From Paraglaciecola arctica (GTDB lineage Bacteria > Pseudomonadota > Gammaproteobacteria > Enterobacterales > Alteromonadaceae), in assembly GCF_018861065.1 (NCBI RefSeq), contig NZ_JAHKQO010000017.1, positions 21,816 to 85,815 on the forward strand: a stretch of DNA of 64,000 nucleotides, in the 5' to 3' direction. The position numbers were made by a program, and so were the translations under genes. The notes beneath the pieces are model-generated. The model did not search any database. It had not been told where the DNA came from and saw nothing but the letters and a program-made list of their open reading frames with translations. Shown in pieces: positions 38,202 through 47,975 of the stretch (position 1 is the first letter of the stretch; every line of letters starts with the position of its first letter).

Positions 38202-38717
38202 TTGGCATCAGTCCCTACTAATAAGCGCGAGTTGCAACTGGCTATTCAGCTGGTTTTTGACAAAATCCTTGTAGACTATGAAAGTATTCCCGCCGATTTA
38301 TCTAGAACTCTGGGGGTAGAAGGAAATGTTAAAGGAACTGAAATAAGTGTGAGTGACACACTGGCTTATTTAATCGGTTGGGGGAAGCTCGTGATTAAGT
38401 GGCAGCGACTATCTTCAGCAAACGAGCCAGTAGACTTTCCAGAAACCGGTTACAAATGGAATGAGTTAGGCAAACTAGCGCAACGTTTTCACGACGAATA
38501 TCGTGATTGGAATTATGGCGATTTATTATCCGAATTTAAACAAACAGTAAATGAAGTTTTATCTCTTATAGACTCGCTGAGCGACCATCAGCTTTATGGT
38601 CTAGCTTGGTACCAAAAATACACATTGGGAAGAATGATCCAATTTAATACCTCGTCACCCATGAAAAATATGCGTGCTAAGGTCAGAAAATTTAAGAAAA
38701 ACAAGGGTGTAATCTAA
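38202..38717 (+). CDS. ClbS/DfsB family four-helix bundle protein
   Basis: About 171 residues. The family pattern is visible: PTNKRELQLAIQ at the start, then DTLAYLIGWGKLVIKW and FHDEYRDWNYGDLL. ClbS hydrolyses the colibactin cyclopropane and protects DNA; relatives in bacteria without colibactin have unknown tasks. The TTG at 38202 has GGAG at 38192-38195; a TTG at 38190 is less likely. No genotoxin genes lie nearby. Confidence 0.82.
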   Translation: MASVPTNKRELQLAIQLVFDKILVDYESIPADLSRTLGVEGNVKGTEISVSDTLAYLIGWGKLVIKWQRLSSANEPVDFPETGYKWNELGKLAQRFHDEYRDWNYGDLLSEFKQTVNEVLSLIDSLSDHQLYGLAWYQKYTLGRMIQFNTSSPMKNMRAKVRKFKKNKGVI

Positions 38718-38824
38718 AGTTTGCGCTTTATGGCTGAAATACAGTGGCAGCACCTTTTGGCAAGTCTTAGGAAACCTCAGTAACCAGTTCGTTTAAGTCC
38801 AACAGAGTTTTTACCAACATATCT

Positions 38825-39757
38825 TTACTTTTTCATATCGCTCATTGCAGGTTTGTTACGTAAAAAGCTGGCAAAACGCGGAATGCCTTTTGCGGTTAGT
38901 CCGTAATATTTAAATGTAACAACTGAGCCTATTGGTGGTGGATTTTGTCGTTGTACATCTGAAAAGCCAGAGCCGATTTTAAATTGTATGCCTGAGTCTA
39001 GCTCTACCAACATAGAGCCCAACATACCCTGATATTTACCTTGACCTGGTAGGTGGGCAATGACTGTTGCTTCAGCGTCTTGGTGTTTTTTTAGTTTGAG
39101 TAAATTGTTACTTCTACCTTGTTCATAATAAGCTCTTTGGTGATGTAACATCAGGCCTTCGGCACCATTAGCCACTAAAAAGTCTAACTTCTCGGTGAGT
39201 TGTTGATGTGTTTCTAGTTTAAATTGTGGGATCACCTTTACATTGGGGCTGGCAATAGTATCGGCTACCTCATATAGTGCAGTTAATCGCTGGGTAAAAG
39301 TTCCGCTATGCTCAGGCAAATCGAACAACATAAATTTGATGTTTTTCCAATCATCAGTTGCTGTGTCGCGCAAAACAATCGACGCTGTTTTTTCAAAGCT
39401 ATCGCGGCCCAACCATAACTCGCCATCTATAACTTGTGATGGAAAATCTTTAGTAAACCAAGCAGGACTATGAATAGTATTATTGTTGCGAGTAACCAGT
39501 TCTGAACCATTCCAGCGAGCTCGAATGCCGTCTAATTTTTCACTGATCCAATAATGTTTAACCACTATGTCGTTATGGTATGAAGTGGCTAGTTGTTGTT
39601 TGAAATGGCCCGTTTTATTTGCGCTAGTATTGGGTTGTTTTTCAGAAGCAAAAACTGAATGATTAATAATTATTACAAGAGCCAAAAAAGCCAAGTGAGA
39701 AATAGCTAAAGCCAAGCGTGAAATCATTGCGTTCATATTCGCGGTCGTCCATGTCAC
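38825..39757 (-). CDS. ATP-dependent DNA ligase with signal peptide (LigE type)
   Basis: 310 residues. Motif I, EKLDGIRARW, contains the adenylated lysine (Lys74); IDGELW and FMLFDLP follow as motifs III and IIIa, and ends in a short OB-like domain. The N terminus has a hydrophobic segment (about 15-33) ending in HSVFASE, a signal peptide. Such exported minimal ligases (LigE) act in the periplasm on imported or damaged DNA in some bacteria. A GTG at 39757 has AAGG upstream; ATG codons at 39736 and 39727 are alternatives. It is a single gene. Confidence 0.88.
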   Translation of the reverse strand: MTWTTANMNAMISRLALAISHLAFLALVIIINHSVFASEKQPNTSANKTGHFKQQLATSYHNDIVVKHYWISEKLDGIRARWNGSELVTRNNNTIHSPAWFTKDFPSQVIDGELWLGRDSFEKTASIVLRDTATDDWKNIKFMLFDLPEHSGTFTQRLTALYEVADTIASPNVKVIPQFKLETHQQLTEKLDFLVANGAEGLMLHHQRAYYEQGRSNNLLKLKKHQDAEATVIAHLPGQGKYQGMLGSMLVELDSGIQFKIGSGFSDVQRQNPPPIGSVVTFKYYGLTAKGIPRFASFLRNKPAMSDMKK

Positions 39758-39893
39758 TGAATAACCTTGAGCCTAGTTCAAAAACTACGAGACGTTAGAT
39801 ATATTTACGATTATTTCAGAGATTTGAAGGAAATCTCTAACTCTGAATTTTGTTGCTTTTATGGGGCGCCAAAGTGAGTGCTGGCCAAGGTTA

Positions 39894-41972
39894 CTAATCT
39901 GCGACTGTTTGGTATATATCGGCCTGCAAACTATCAGTGGTATGGTAAAGCAGTCCTCGTTTAGAGAGGTCAAAGTGATAGCTTCCTATCTCAAATAGTT
40001 TTCTAGCGGGTTGTTGTAAGTTATCTTTGAGCATCAAATGACGTTTTCCATCAACGAAGTCTTGCCAGGCCCATTTAGAACCGACTTTTTTTAACTTGAA
40101 ATGGCGGCCAGCCATTAGGTTCAATTGATTCAGTTCTTCATTGTTTAATGGTTTTTGTTCAGTTGAAAAGAATAGCTCGCCGTTTTGATGTTGCCATAAC
40201 ATGTCATCTGAATCGGCAGAGTATTGGATGAATGCCCACTTTTCGTCTTCATAGCTAACCTGATGAGTGTGAATGTCATAATAATTCACGCGCCAACCTT
40301 TTTCAGTTTCAGTGCTATAGGCAAAAACGTGATCATTTTTCCAAGATACACCACGCATCTCTATTTGTGGAATCTTTAGGGGTTCTGAATGGCCAGTTTT
40401 AGTGTCAATTAAATAAATCTGATTAAGGCCCAAGCCTAACAAATAGTTGCCGTTGTATGACCATAACAAGTCGATGATATGGCGATTATCATTAAAATTG
40501 CTGAGTTTAGTTAGGTGTTTTCCTTGGGTATCGGTAAGCCAAACTTCTTCACTTCCAGTGCTTAAACCAACAAAGGCAATTTGTTGGTTTTGGTGAGAAA
40601 AAACCGCGAGTCTGTCGTCTACAGAGGTGTTAGCGACAAACACCTCTGTCTGTTTTTCAAAGTCATAAAATAGTGCGTTTTGATTCACATAACCCGCAAT
40701 AAACATGTAGTCTTTGCCGTTCACGTGTCGCAGTGGAGTGCGCAGTTGTTGACTGCCAGAATAGATAACCTGTTGGTCTTTGCCAGCTTGGTCATAACTG
40801 ACTATTTGATACGCTGGATGCTCACCCATTAACACCACACGTTCCCCGCTGTGATCCCATATTCCGCAACAAATGAAGGCATCTTGTTTAAATAATAATG
40901 CTAATTCATTCGTGTCTAAGTCAAGAGAGTAATAACCCTCCCACTGTTGCTTATCAGGGGAGGAAATTAACAGTTTATTTTCGGTTGGGTGAAGGTCAAA
41001 TTGGTTGTTGCCAGCAACAAATTGTTGCGGTTGATTTAAGCGACGTTTGGCACCTGTGGTTAAATTCATTTCGAACAGAGTATACGGAGTGCCATCTGTT
41101 TCGGTGTAAATCACTTTATTGTCATCTTGAGTGAAGCTAATTCTCCCGTAACTTCCAGCGGGGCAATTGTGGATTAACTTTGCCTCGCCAAGGGTTAAGC
41201 CATTGATTTCACGCAAATAGTACTGGCACGAAGTGGGTGATGCCACTAGATAGACCAGTTTGCTGCCATCACTATTCCAGGCAGCAGGACCATATCCTAA
41301 GGTTTCATTATCATTATGAGTAATTTCGATGGTTTGTTCGTCGTCCAGAGACTTTATCCACAAATGAATTCTTTTTTCAGCGAATTCCATATAAGCAAGA
41401 TAATTGCCATCGGGAGAAACTTGTGGCCACGCATCATTTCCCGCGGTGCGGGTTAACGCCTTAACTGCAGTAATGGGCTGATGTGTTTTATGTTGCATGA
41501 GTCCGAATGTTATCCAGATTAATGATGCCACAATAACCACGGCCAAAAATGTTGCCGCTATAGGAAACTTCGCAGTTGAAATGACAAAGTGATGCTCATC
41601 TTGAGTTGCTGGATTGCCCTGTGCGGCTGAAGACTCAGGTGAAACTGCGGGCGGATCTTCAGGTAATTCAGAAACAGTGGCTATAAACCTATAACCTTTT
41701 TTAGGAAATGTAGCGATATAAAGTGGCTTTCTAGGATCGTCATTGAGATTTTTTCGCAACTTATTAATGACTTTAGTAACAGCATTATCGGTAATGATTC
41801 GTCCTCGCCACACCTCTTCAATAAGTTGTTCGCGATTAATTATTTCATCAGTATGTCGGCAAAAATAAGCGAGCAACTCAACCACCATAGGCTCGAGTTG
41901 TAATATTTCTTGCTCGAATCTTAAAGTTTGTTGTTTTTCACAAAACACAAACCCTTCAATTTGCCAACGCAT
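39894..41972 (-). CDS. CadC-like membrane regulator with TolB-type beta-propeller
   Basis: 692 residues. The N terminus is an OmpR-type winged helix (about 1-100, with ITDNAVTKVINKLRKNLNDD). A membrane helix (about 131-153) leads into a long periplasmic WD40/PD40-like propeller with repeats such as GNDAWPQVSPDGNYLAYM and GPAAWNSDGSKLVYL. DNA-binding and sensing are thus in one protein across the inner membrane. It is divergent from a CocE/NonD hydrolase gene, separated by 164 bases, and probably controls it (inference). Confidence 0.9.
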   Translation of the reverse strand: MRWQIEGFVFCEKQQTLRFEQEILQLEPMVVELLAYFCRHTDEIINREQLIEEVWRGRIITDNAVTKVINKLRKNLNDDPRKPLYIATFPKKGYRFIATVSELPEDPPAVSPESSAAQGNPATQDEHHFVISTAKFPIAATFLAVVIVASLIWITFGLMQHKTHQPITAVKALTRTAGNDAWPQVSPDGNYLAYMEFAEKRIHLWIKSLDDEQTIEITHNDNETLGYGPAAWNSDGSKLVYLVASPTSCQYYLREINGLTLGEAKLIHNCPAGSYGRISFTQDDNKVIYTETDGTPYTLFEMNLTTGAKRRLNQPQQFVAGNNQFDLHPTENKLLISSPDKQQWEGYYSLDLDTNELALLFKQDAFICCGIWDHSGERVVLMGEHPAYQIVSYDQAGKDQQVIYSGSQQLRTPLRHVNGKDYMFIAGYVNQNALFYDFEKQTEVFVANTSVDDRLAVFSHQNQQIAFVGLSTGSEEVWLTDTQGKHLTKLSNFNDNRHIIDLLWSYNGNYLLGLGLNQIYLIDTKTGHSEPLKIPQIEMRGVSWKNDHVFAYSTETEKGWRVNYYDIHTHQVSYEDEKWAFIQYSADSDDMLWQHQNGELFFSTEQKPLNNEELNQLNLMAGRHFKLKKVGSKWAWQDFVDGKRHLMLKDNLQQPARKLFEIGSYHFDLSKRGLLYHTTDSLQADIYQTVAD

Positions 41973-42136
41973 CGGATTCCAAAAATTTAGTTAAGTCACG
42001 GAAAAATAACACAATGATATAAAGCGGTCACCAAAAGTCACAACTCGTCACTGATTTATCACTACTTCATTACTTCCTCACACTATTGTTAGCCACGCAA
42101 ACTAACGAATAACTGCGGACTACAAGGAAATTAAAT

Positions 42137-44458
42137 ATGACATTTTCAAAACACAGCCTTTGGGTGAGTATAGTGATCAAGTATTACATTTTGGGCATAA
42201 TACTTTTTATGCCTATGATTGCCAGCGCACAGGATAACCCTGAGCAATTTCACAAATTTGCGACGCCAAAAGCGCTACTAGAACATAAAGTTCAGAGCAA
42301 ACAGCAGGCGATTGATTTACTGCAATCAAATGAATTTAAGCAACAACTCAGGGCACTTGCTTTAAAAATTGATGCCACCCATCCATCAGAATTGACGGCA
42401 CAAGAGGGCATATCCCTAAGTTCAATACTCGCGCAGCACAATAAAACCACAAAATTGATAGAAGAGCAGAAATATCCAATCAACTTTTATCATCATTCAC
42501 TTTATACCCAGGCTCAGCAAACTAGTGTGTCTTCTAACACCACCCTAGAACAACAAATAGCGAAAATATTTACCCATTTGATGCTAAGTATTTCAGACGA
42601 GCAGCTATACAAAACCAGTTCGACTATGGGGTGGTCTTTGTCTATGGGGCAGGACTATATGTTGGACTTATTCAAAAACTATCAGCAAAACGACACCCTA
42701 AATATCTATCAAGCAATCGACTTAATTTCCAACTATCAGCTTTATAAAACCTATCAAAGCGTATTGCCAATTGTGGTGCCTATGATAGCTGCAGAAGAGA
42801 ACAAACGTTATGTGGTCGACACAGATGTATTAATAAAAACTCCAGATGGCGCGAGTATCTCTGCGTTAGTGGTAAGAAAACGCGGTGATACGCAAAAAAG
42901 AGCAAGCGCCATGCAATTTACAATTTACGCTGACGAAAAGTGGGAAATTAAACAAGCCATGCACGCGGCCGCGCATGGTTATGTTGGAGTCAGTGCCAAT
43001 ACCCGTGGTAAAGCCAAAAGTCCTGATAAGATCATTCCTTGGGAGCGTGATGGAGAAGATGCCACTGCGGTGATTGATTGGGTTTCAAAACAGCCTTGGA
43101 GTGATGGTAATGTGGTGATGTACGGTGGCAGCTATTTGGGTTTTACTCAGTGGGCCGCAGCAAAACATATGCATCCGGCTCTAAAAACTATTGTTCCAAT
43201 AGAAGCCGCCCATCCGTTTGTTGGCTTGCCCGTTGAAAATAATATTTTTATCACTCCTAACTATCAATGGGTATTCCATGTTACCAACAATAAAACGATG
43301 GACCATTCAGTTTACAACGACTGGCAACATTGGCAAAAAACCTATGACGAATTATTTGAAACTGGCCGTGCTTTTAAAGACATTGATAAGATAGAGGGCA
43401 CCCCCAACCCTTGGTTTCAAAAATGGTTAAGTCATCCGAGTTACGATAGTTATTATCAGAACATGCTCCCCTATCAACAAGATTTTAAAAACATCAATAT
43501 TCCAGTATTGAGTATTACTGGCTATTTTGGCGCTTCGATTTCTGCAGCATATTTTTTCAATCAGCATAACCAGTACAATCCGAATGCAGATCACGCCTTG
43601 CTGATTGGTCCTTATAATCACGGCACAGCTCAAGGTATTCCGCGGACTTACCATAGTAATTATAAATTGGATGAAGTGGCGCTACAGAAAGATACTCAGG
43701 AAATTACCTTTGAATGGTTTGATCACGTGTTATTCAACAAACCTAAACCAAAGCTGATTAAAGAAAAGGTCAACTATCAATTGATGGATAGTAATACTTG
43801 GCAACATAAACCCTCATTGACTGAACTCAATCAACAAGGAGTCACTTATTATTTAGGGGCAAAACAAGATAACAACAAACATTATGCCCTGACCACACAA
43901 CCACAAAATGCTACTGATTACATTTCTCAAAGGGTTGATATGAGTGACAGACAAGCCCAGCACAATGCCCAAGAGTGGCAAGTCATTAAAAAGCAATTGG
44001 ACGAACCCAACGGTTTAGTTTTTGTTACTGAAAAGTTTCAAAGATCTCAAGAATTAACAGGTGCAATTACTGGTCATTTTGCTTTAGCAATCAACAAGAA
44101 AGATTTGGACATCGGCTTTAAGTTTTACGAACTAAAGGAAAATGGCGAGACATTTGCGTTATCTCGATATATTAGCCGAGCCAGTTACGCAGGTGATATG
44201 AGTCAACGCCAGTTGCTCACTGCCAATCAAAAAACCATTATTCCCATTGTTAACAGCACCATGACTTCGAAACTTATTAAAAAAGGAAGTCGTCTGGTGA
44301 TAGTTTTAAACGTCAATAAAAATACCGGAGCTCAAGTTAATATGGGCACAGGTAAAGATGTAAGTGACGAAACCATTGCTGATGCCGGCGAGCCTCTTGA
44401 AATTAAATGGTTTAGCGACAGCGAAATTCATATTCCACTGAAACCTTGGAAGATGTGA
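42137..44458 (+). CDS. CocE/NonD family hydrolase (X-Pro dipeptidyl-peptidase S15-like), exported
   Basis: 773 residues. A signal peptide (about 12-32, ending ASAQ) is followed by about 200 extra residues and then a hydrolase domain with nucleophile elbow YGGSYLG (Ser332). A C-terminal jelly-roll domain has the typical X-Pro dipeptidyl-peptidase pattern (IIPIVNSTMTSKLIKKGSRL). Members cleave N-terminal X-Pro dipeptides, cocaine or beta-lactam esters. The N-terminal extension is longer than in most. A terminator follows at 44492-44517. Confidence 0.88.
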   Translation: MTFSKHSLWVSIVIKYYILGIILFMPMIASAQDNPEQFHKFATPKALLEHKVQSKQQAIDLLQSNEFKQQLRALALKIDATHPSELTAQEGISLSSILAQHNKTTKLIEEQKYPINFYHHSLYTQAQQTSVSSNTTLEQQIAKIFTHLMLSISDEQLYKTSSTMGWSLSMGQDYMLDLFKNYQQNDTLNIYQAIDLISNYQLYKTYQSVLPIVVPMIAAEENKRYVVDTDVLIKTPDGASISALVVRKRGDTQKRASAMQFTIYADEKWEIKQAMHAAAHGYVGVSANTRGKAKSPDKIIPWERDGEDATAVIDWVSKQPWSDGNVVMYGGSYLGFTQWAAAKHMHPALKTIVPIEAAHPFVGLPVENNIFITPNYQWVFHVTNNKTMDHSVYNDWQHWQKTYDELFETGRAFKDIDKIEGTPNPWFQKWLSHPSYDSYYQNMLPYQQDFKNINIPVLSITGYFGASISAAYFFNQHNQYNPNADHALLIGPYNHGTAQGIPRTYHSNYKLDEVALQKDTQEITFEWFDHVLFNKPKPKLIKEKVNYQLMDSNTWQHKPSLTELNQQGVTYYLGAKQDNNKHYALTTQPQNATDYISQRVDMSDRQAQHNAQEWQVIKKQLDEPNGLVFVTEKFQRSQELTGAITGHFALAINKKDLDIGFKFYELKENGETFALSRYISRASYAGDMSQRQLLTANQKTIIPIVNSTMTSKLIKKGSRLVIVLNVNKNTGAQVNMGTGKDVSDETIADAGEPLEIKWFSDSEIHIPLKPWKM

Positions 44459-44491
44459 TAGTTAAAGTAAAACAAACACCACACTATCTAT

Positions 44492-44517
44492 AACGCCCAA
44501 TAAATTTGGGCGTTTTC
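44492..44517 (+). terminator. Rho-independent terminator after the CocE/NonD gene
   Basis: AACGCCC (44492-44498) pairs with GGGCGTT (44508-44514), followed by TTTC. It lies between convergent genes and could serve both. Confidence 0.75.
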
Positions 44518-44574
44518 CATAAGATGTTGACTTAGATTGTGATTTTAAACCAAAACTCTTTGAGCTATAGCTCG

Positions 44575-45741
44575 CTAATCTACCAGTAACCTATGAGTGT
44601 AAATTGAGCTTTCTATATGCTGTGTTTGCAACCAATTAGTCAGTTTAGTTTTGGTTAGTTGTTGTGGTTTAGACAGGTTTTCGCGGTAAAGCCTTAATGA
44701 TTCGATTTCTTCTTCACTAAGAGCATCAGCAAGTGTAACCAAAAAATAACTGCGGTTGGATAAGCGGTGTTTAGGAAGTGGAATTCGCCAACCTTCAGTT
44801 GAATGGGAAAGTGGCAGCACAGTGTAGGCATCTTGAGCAATGAGCAGCACCTGAACCTGAGATGGCGGTGCAACTAAATACAATTCACAGATCTGTTTTA
44901 GTGTTAAATCGGCAAAGACTTTGTTAGAAGAAGGTAGTGTTTTGCTGGTGGCGGTTTCACAGCTTTTATTCTGTCTGAGCAAGGCCTGCACGTGTATTTG
45001 GGGGGAGCTTATTGCTTGGGATGCCTGTGCGGGGTTAATGGTATCTTGGTGCTGGGTATCTTCTGGCAATATGACTGCTTTGAATCCATATATTAAAACA
45101 CAAAACAAAATAATGCTCATGATTATTATAGTACGTAGGTAGTGAGTACTTACTGTTTTTATTGCGCTTGTAGTGGGTTTCGATTGTGGTGTTGTGGTGC
45201 TAGGAAGAGCGGACGCTGCATCTTCGAGATTGTTCACTATCATCGTATAGTCATTTTTGCCCAGTTGCTCTTGATTCCCTTGGGGTACTAAAAACTGTAC
45301 TTTGGCCCCTAACGCCGACCATTGTTGTAACTGTGAAAACGCCAGCTTATATTTAAGTGCAACTTTGTTAACGGCTAATACTTGCTGGTTAGTTGTGTTC
45401 ACTTCGCCCGTTGCACAAATGACGTTGTCGCCAGACGCTACCTCGCCATCGCCAAGCATACCTTTTGATTGCGCTAAATGTCCTAAAAACATGGCCAATT
45501 GCCAACTATTGCCTTGGTCAATACGGGCACTTATATCAACACGGTAACTACATGCACCAAACATTTGCTGGATAATGCCCACGCCTTTTTTTACAAAGTT
45601 GTGATAACTACTGCTGATATTGGCTGTGGTAGAGGTGCCATTGACCGATACCACTGAACTGATGTCTTCATCGTCAATGGCGGTGATATTTTGTATCGCC
45701 ACTAAGCCTTGAGTAGTCGCCACAAAAACGTGAGTTTTCAT
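44575..45741 (-). CDS. Membrane-anchored protein with a Lon-like (S16) protease domain (block B, gene 7)
   Basis: 388 residues. The first ~175 match the Lon/S16 protease fold: Ser79 in GNSWQLAM aligns with Lon's catalytic serine and Lys130 in VNKVALKYKLA with its catalytic lysine. They are 51 residues apart, against 43 in E. coli Lon. The strand ICATGEVN and the following ALGAKVQFLVP fit the Lon pattern. There is no AAA+ domain. A membrane helix (about 206-228) and a periplasmic C-terminal domain with repeated strand pattern follow. An intact Ser-Lys dyad suggests activity, unproven. It is the last gene of the block. Confidence 0.65.
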   Translation of the reverse strand: MKTHVFVATTQGLVAIQNITAIDDEDISSVVSVNGTSTTANISSSYHNFVKKGVGIIQQMFGACSYRVDISARIDQGNSWQLAMFLGHLAQSKGMLGDGEVASGDNVICATGEVNTTNQQVLAVNKVALKYKLAFSQLQQWSALGAKVQFLVPQGNQEQLGKNDYTMIVNNLEDAASALPSTTTPQSKPTTSAIKTVSTHYLRTIIIMSIILFCVLIYGFKAVILPEDTQHQDTINPAQASQAISSPQIHVQALLRQNKSCETATSKTLPSSNKVFADLTLKQICELYLVAPPSQVQVLLIAQDAYTVLPLSHSTEGWRIPLPKHRLSNRSYFLVTLADALSEEEIESLRLYRENLSKPQQLTKTKLTNWLQTQHIESSIYTHRLLVD

Positions 45742-45807
45742 CTAAGGCGCATCCCTGCAATGACTACAGAAACAGAGCTCAAAGATGAAGCAACTCTACA
45801 ATCGGGA

Positions 45808-46353
45808 TTATGAAAGGTATATCGCAAACTCAGTATCAAACATGTTTATAAATTTCTGATCTGATTCTTCCATTAATAGCTGCGTTTTACCATCCACAAT
45901 AGGAGGGAAATGTAATGACGAAATTAAATTTTCGGAGCAGCAATTGACGCGTACCCCTTGGTTATGGTGATTTTGGGCTGAATGAGGAATTTTAAGAATC
46001 ACATATACTTGCCCAGAAAATTGTTTGTCGCGCTTAAAAAGTAGCTCAAATTGTGGCGTTTTACGGCTACTGATTTGAGTATCGGAACTGGCTGCTGCTT
46101 GCAAAGGACTGACTGCAAAGGCTAGGGTTTGTAGCAATTGCATATAGTGACGTCGTAAGGTCAAAGATTGATTAACTTTATGCATAACCGTTTTTTCATC
46201 AATATTAGGGTTGCCTTGGGCGAGCTGCACAAGATCGTTAAATACCAAAGAGCTCGTTTCTTGGTTAGCCTCAGTTAAAGGCTGATGTAACTCTCGATAC
46301 AAATTTTTGGCAGTAAATATTTGCTCCCTTAAGTGATAGTGATGTTCAGGCAT
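45808..46353 (-). CDS. Unknown cytoplasmic protein (block B, gene 6)
   Basis: 181 residues from the ATG at 46353 (GGAG six bases upstream; a longer frame begins at 46365). No signal peptide or membrane helix. An N-terminal helical half (about 1-85) is followed by a beta-rich half with a Cys pair (VNCCSENL). It overlaps the preceding gene by eight bases. Not recognised. Confidence 0.6.
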   Translation of the reverse strand: MPEHHYHLREQIFTAKNLYRELHQPLTEANQETSSLVFNDLVQLAQGNPNIDEKTVMHKVNQSLTLRRHYMQLLQTLAFAVSPLQAAASSDTQISSRKTPQFELLFKRDKQFSGQVYVILKIPHSAQNHHNQGVRVNCCSENLISSLHFPPIVDGKTQLLMEESDQKFINMFDTEFAIYLS

Positions 46354-47914
46354 TAGATGCTCCATAAATTTGCTTAAATCTACTACTGAATATGCATAGG
46401 TCAGAGCGATAAATTGCCTCTAATTCAGTATTTTTGTGATTTAATTTTTCTAATCTCAATAAATAACCTGCCACTATTTGCTGACATTGTTGTAGCGCGT
46501 CGCTACCGTCTTGGTAGGTTTCTAATTCAGCTCTACAGGGCAGTGTTTTAAATCCGTCCTTGTTATTAAGGTTAAATGCTTTGTTTGCCTCTGCTAACCA
46601 TGTCTGAGTACTTCCATATTGAGACAACCATTGCTGGATCTCAGTAAACATATTGCCCTTGAAGTTATCTGATTCTTGGATTTTTTCTCGCATCCAAATT
46701 TTGAGAATTTGTTGCAGTTCTAGCGGTATTTGTTTCAGCATGATGCCAACAAACAACGGGCTTTTTAGAGCATAAAATATATAGCCTATGGCTTTTTGTA
46801 CTTGTTTACATTGGGTTTCTGAATCATTTAGTTGTTCAACAAACCCTTGGTAGTCATGTTCGGGGCATTGGGATAGTTTATCTGCCAACACTTGAGGGGA
46901 TTTTCGTTTGGCTTGCACTAATACCGACTGCCAACCAGAAAATATTTTTAACCGTAAAAACGACAAAGGTAACTGCCGTGCCAATTTACTGTGACTCAAA
47001 ATTGCGCTCATAGCTTGATATTGTGCCAATGTTAAAAATTTAGGTGATTGGCACAACCAACTTAAATCTGTGTCACTTTGTGTCTGTTCAAACACTGTGT
47101 TTTGCACCCAATCTGCGGGAATTTCTCCAGGTTCGCCATTAGAATCATTAACTAAGCTCAACCCGTGCTCCGCATTAAAGGCGTTTTCTACCACTTCCAT
47201 GGCGCTGATAGCATCGAGTAAGTCATCTAATACTGTGGAAAACTTGATATAGCTAGGCTGTTCTGGAGGATGTAGCCAAAAATCGAGTACGTCTTGGTCG
47301 GAAATATTTTTGGTGCTTAAACCATGCTTTTTTAACCAACTGCTTATTGCCCGAAAACGTTCTTGGGTACTGGCTTCAGGTAGATGCTGTTTTAAGTAGG
47401 CGTAAATGAGTTTTTGTAACTCAGAAGATACGTTTTTTACGGTTTGTGCGTTGGCATCCAACAAGTTTTTTTCAATATTACCCAGCTGGGCTGGATCAAT
47501 GCTGGCGATCAACTCTAGCATTACCGCTAATACCGCAACTCGAGTAGGGGAAATGCTAAATTCAATGTCACCTAGTTGCAGCGTCAAATATTCCTTACCC
47601 ATAGAGGCTTTACCTAAAGTTGTATGCAACGGCTCTGCAAACGCTTCCCGGAAACGTTTAGGTTGGATGTTTTCTTGCAACCAAAAAAAGCTCAGTAGGG
47701 GAGAAGATGAATATTGTGGATGGTTGACAACTGCCCAACAAAGAAAGCTCAGTTCGTAACACACTGAGCCATAGTTGCGACAGACAATATTTCTGGAAAG
47801 TAGCTCAACATCTTTATGATGATATTTGTAGCCGTTAAGGCCTGGGGTTTCTTTTAGTTGCGCAAATAGCGCCTTTAAGGTTTCACTAATTCCATAGTTA
47901 ATAATACTGGTCAT
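46346..47914 (-). CDS. Unknown large cytoplasmic protein (block B, gene 5)
   Basis: 522 residues, largely helical, without signal peptide or membrane helix. No catalytic motif is visible. The C-terminal third contains Cys-rich helical patterns (LPCRAELETY, LQQCQQIVAGYL). It may act as a scaffold or adaptor on the cytoplasmic side of the block B apparatus; this is a guess from position. The gene is coupled to the next by an eight-base overlap. Confidence 0.6.
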   Translation of the reverse strand: MTSIINYGISETLKALFAQLKETPGLNGYKYHHKDVELLSRNIVCRNYGSVCYELSFLCWAVVNHPQYSSSPLLSFFWLQENIQPKRFREAFAEPLHTTLGKASMGKEYLTLQLGDIEFSISPTRVAVLAVMLELIASIDPAQLGNIEKNLLDANAQTVKNVSSELQKLIYAYLKQHLPEASTQERFRAISSWLKKHGLSTKNISDQDVLDFWLHPPEQPSYIKFSTVLDDLLDAISAMEVVENAFNAEHGLSLVNDSNGEPGEIPADWVQNTVFEQTQSDTDLSWLCQSPKFLTLAQYQAMSAILSHSKLARQLPLSFLRLKIFSGWQSVLVQAKRKSPQVLADKLSQCPEHDYQGFVEQLNDSETQCKQVQKAIGYIFYALKSPLFVGIMLKQIPLELQQILKIWMREKIQESDNFKGNMFTEIQQWLSQYGSTQTWLAEANKAFNLNNKDGFKTLPCRAELETYQDGSDALQQCQQIVAGYLLRLEKLNHKNTELEAIYRSDLCIFSSRFKQIYGASNA

Positions 47915-47975
47915 TTGGCCTGACTAAGGTTGCTACTGTTATAGTTATGAGGTTAATTTAACGGATTAGCAGACT

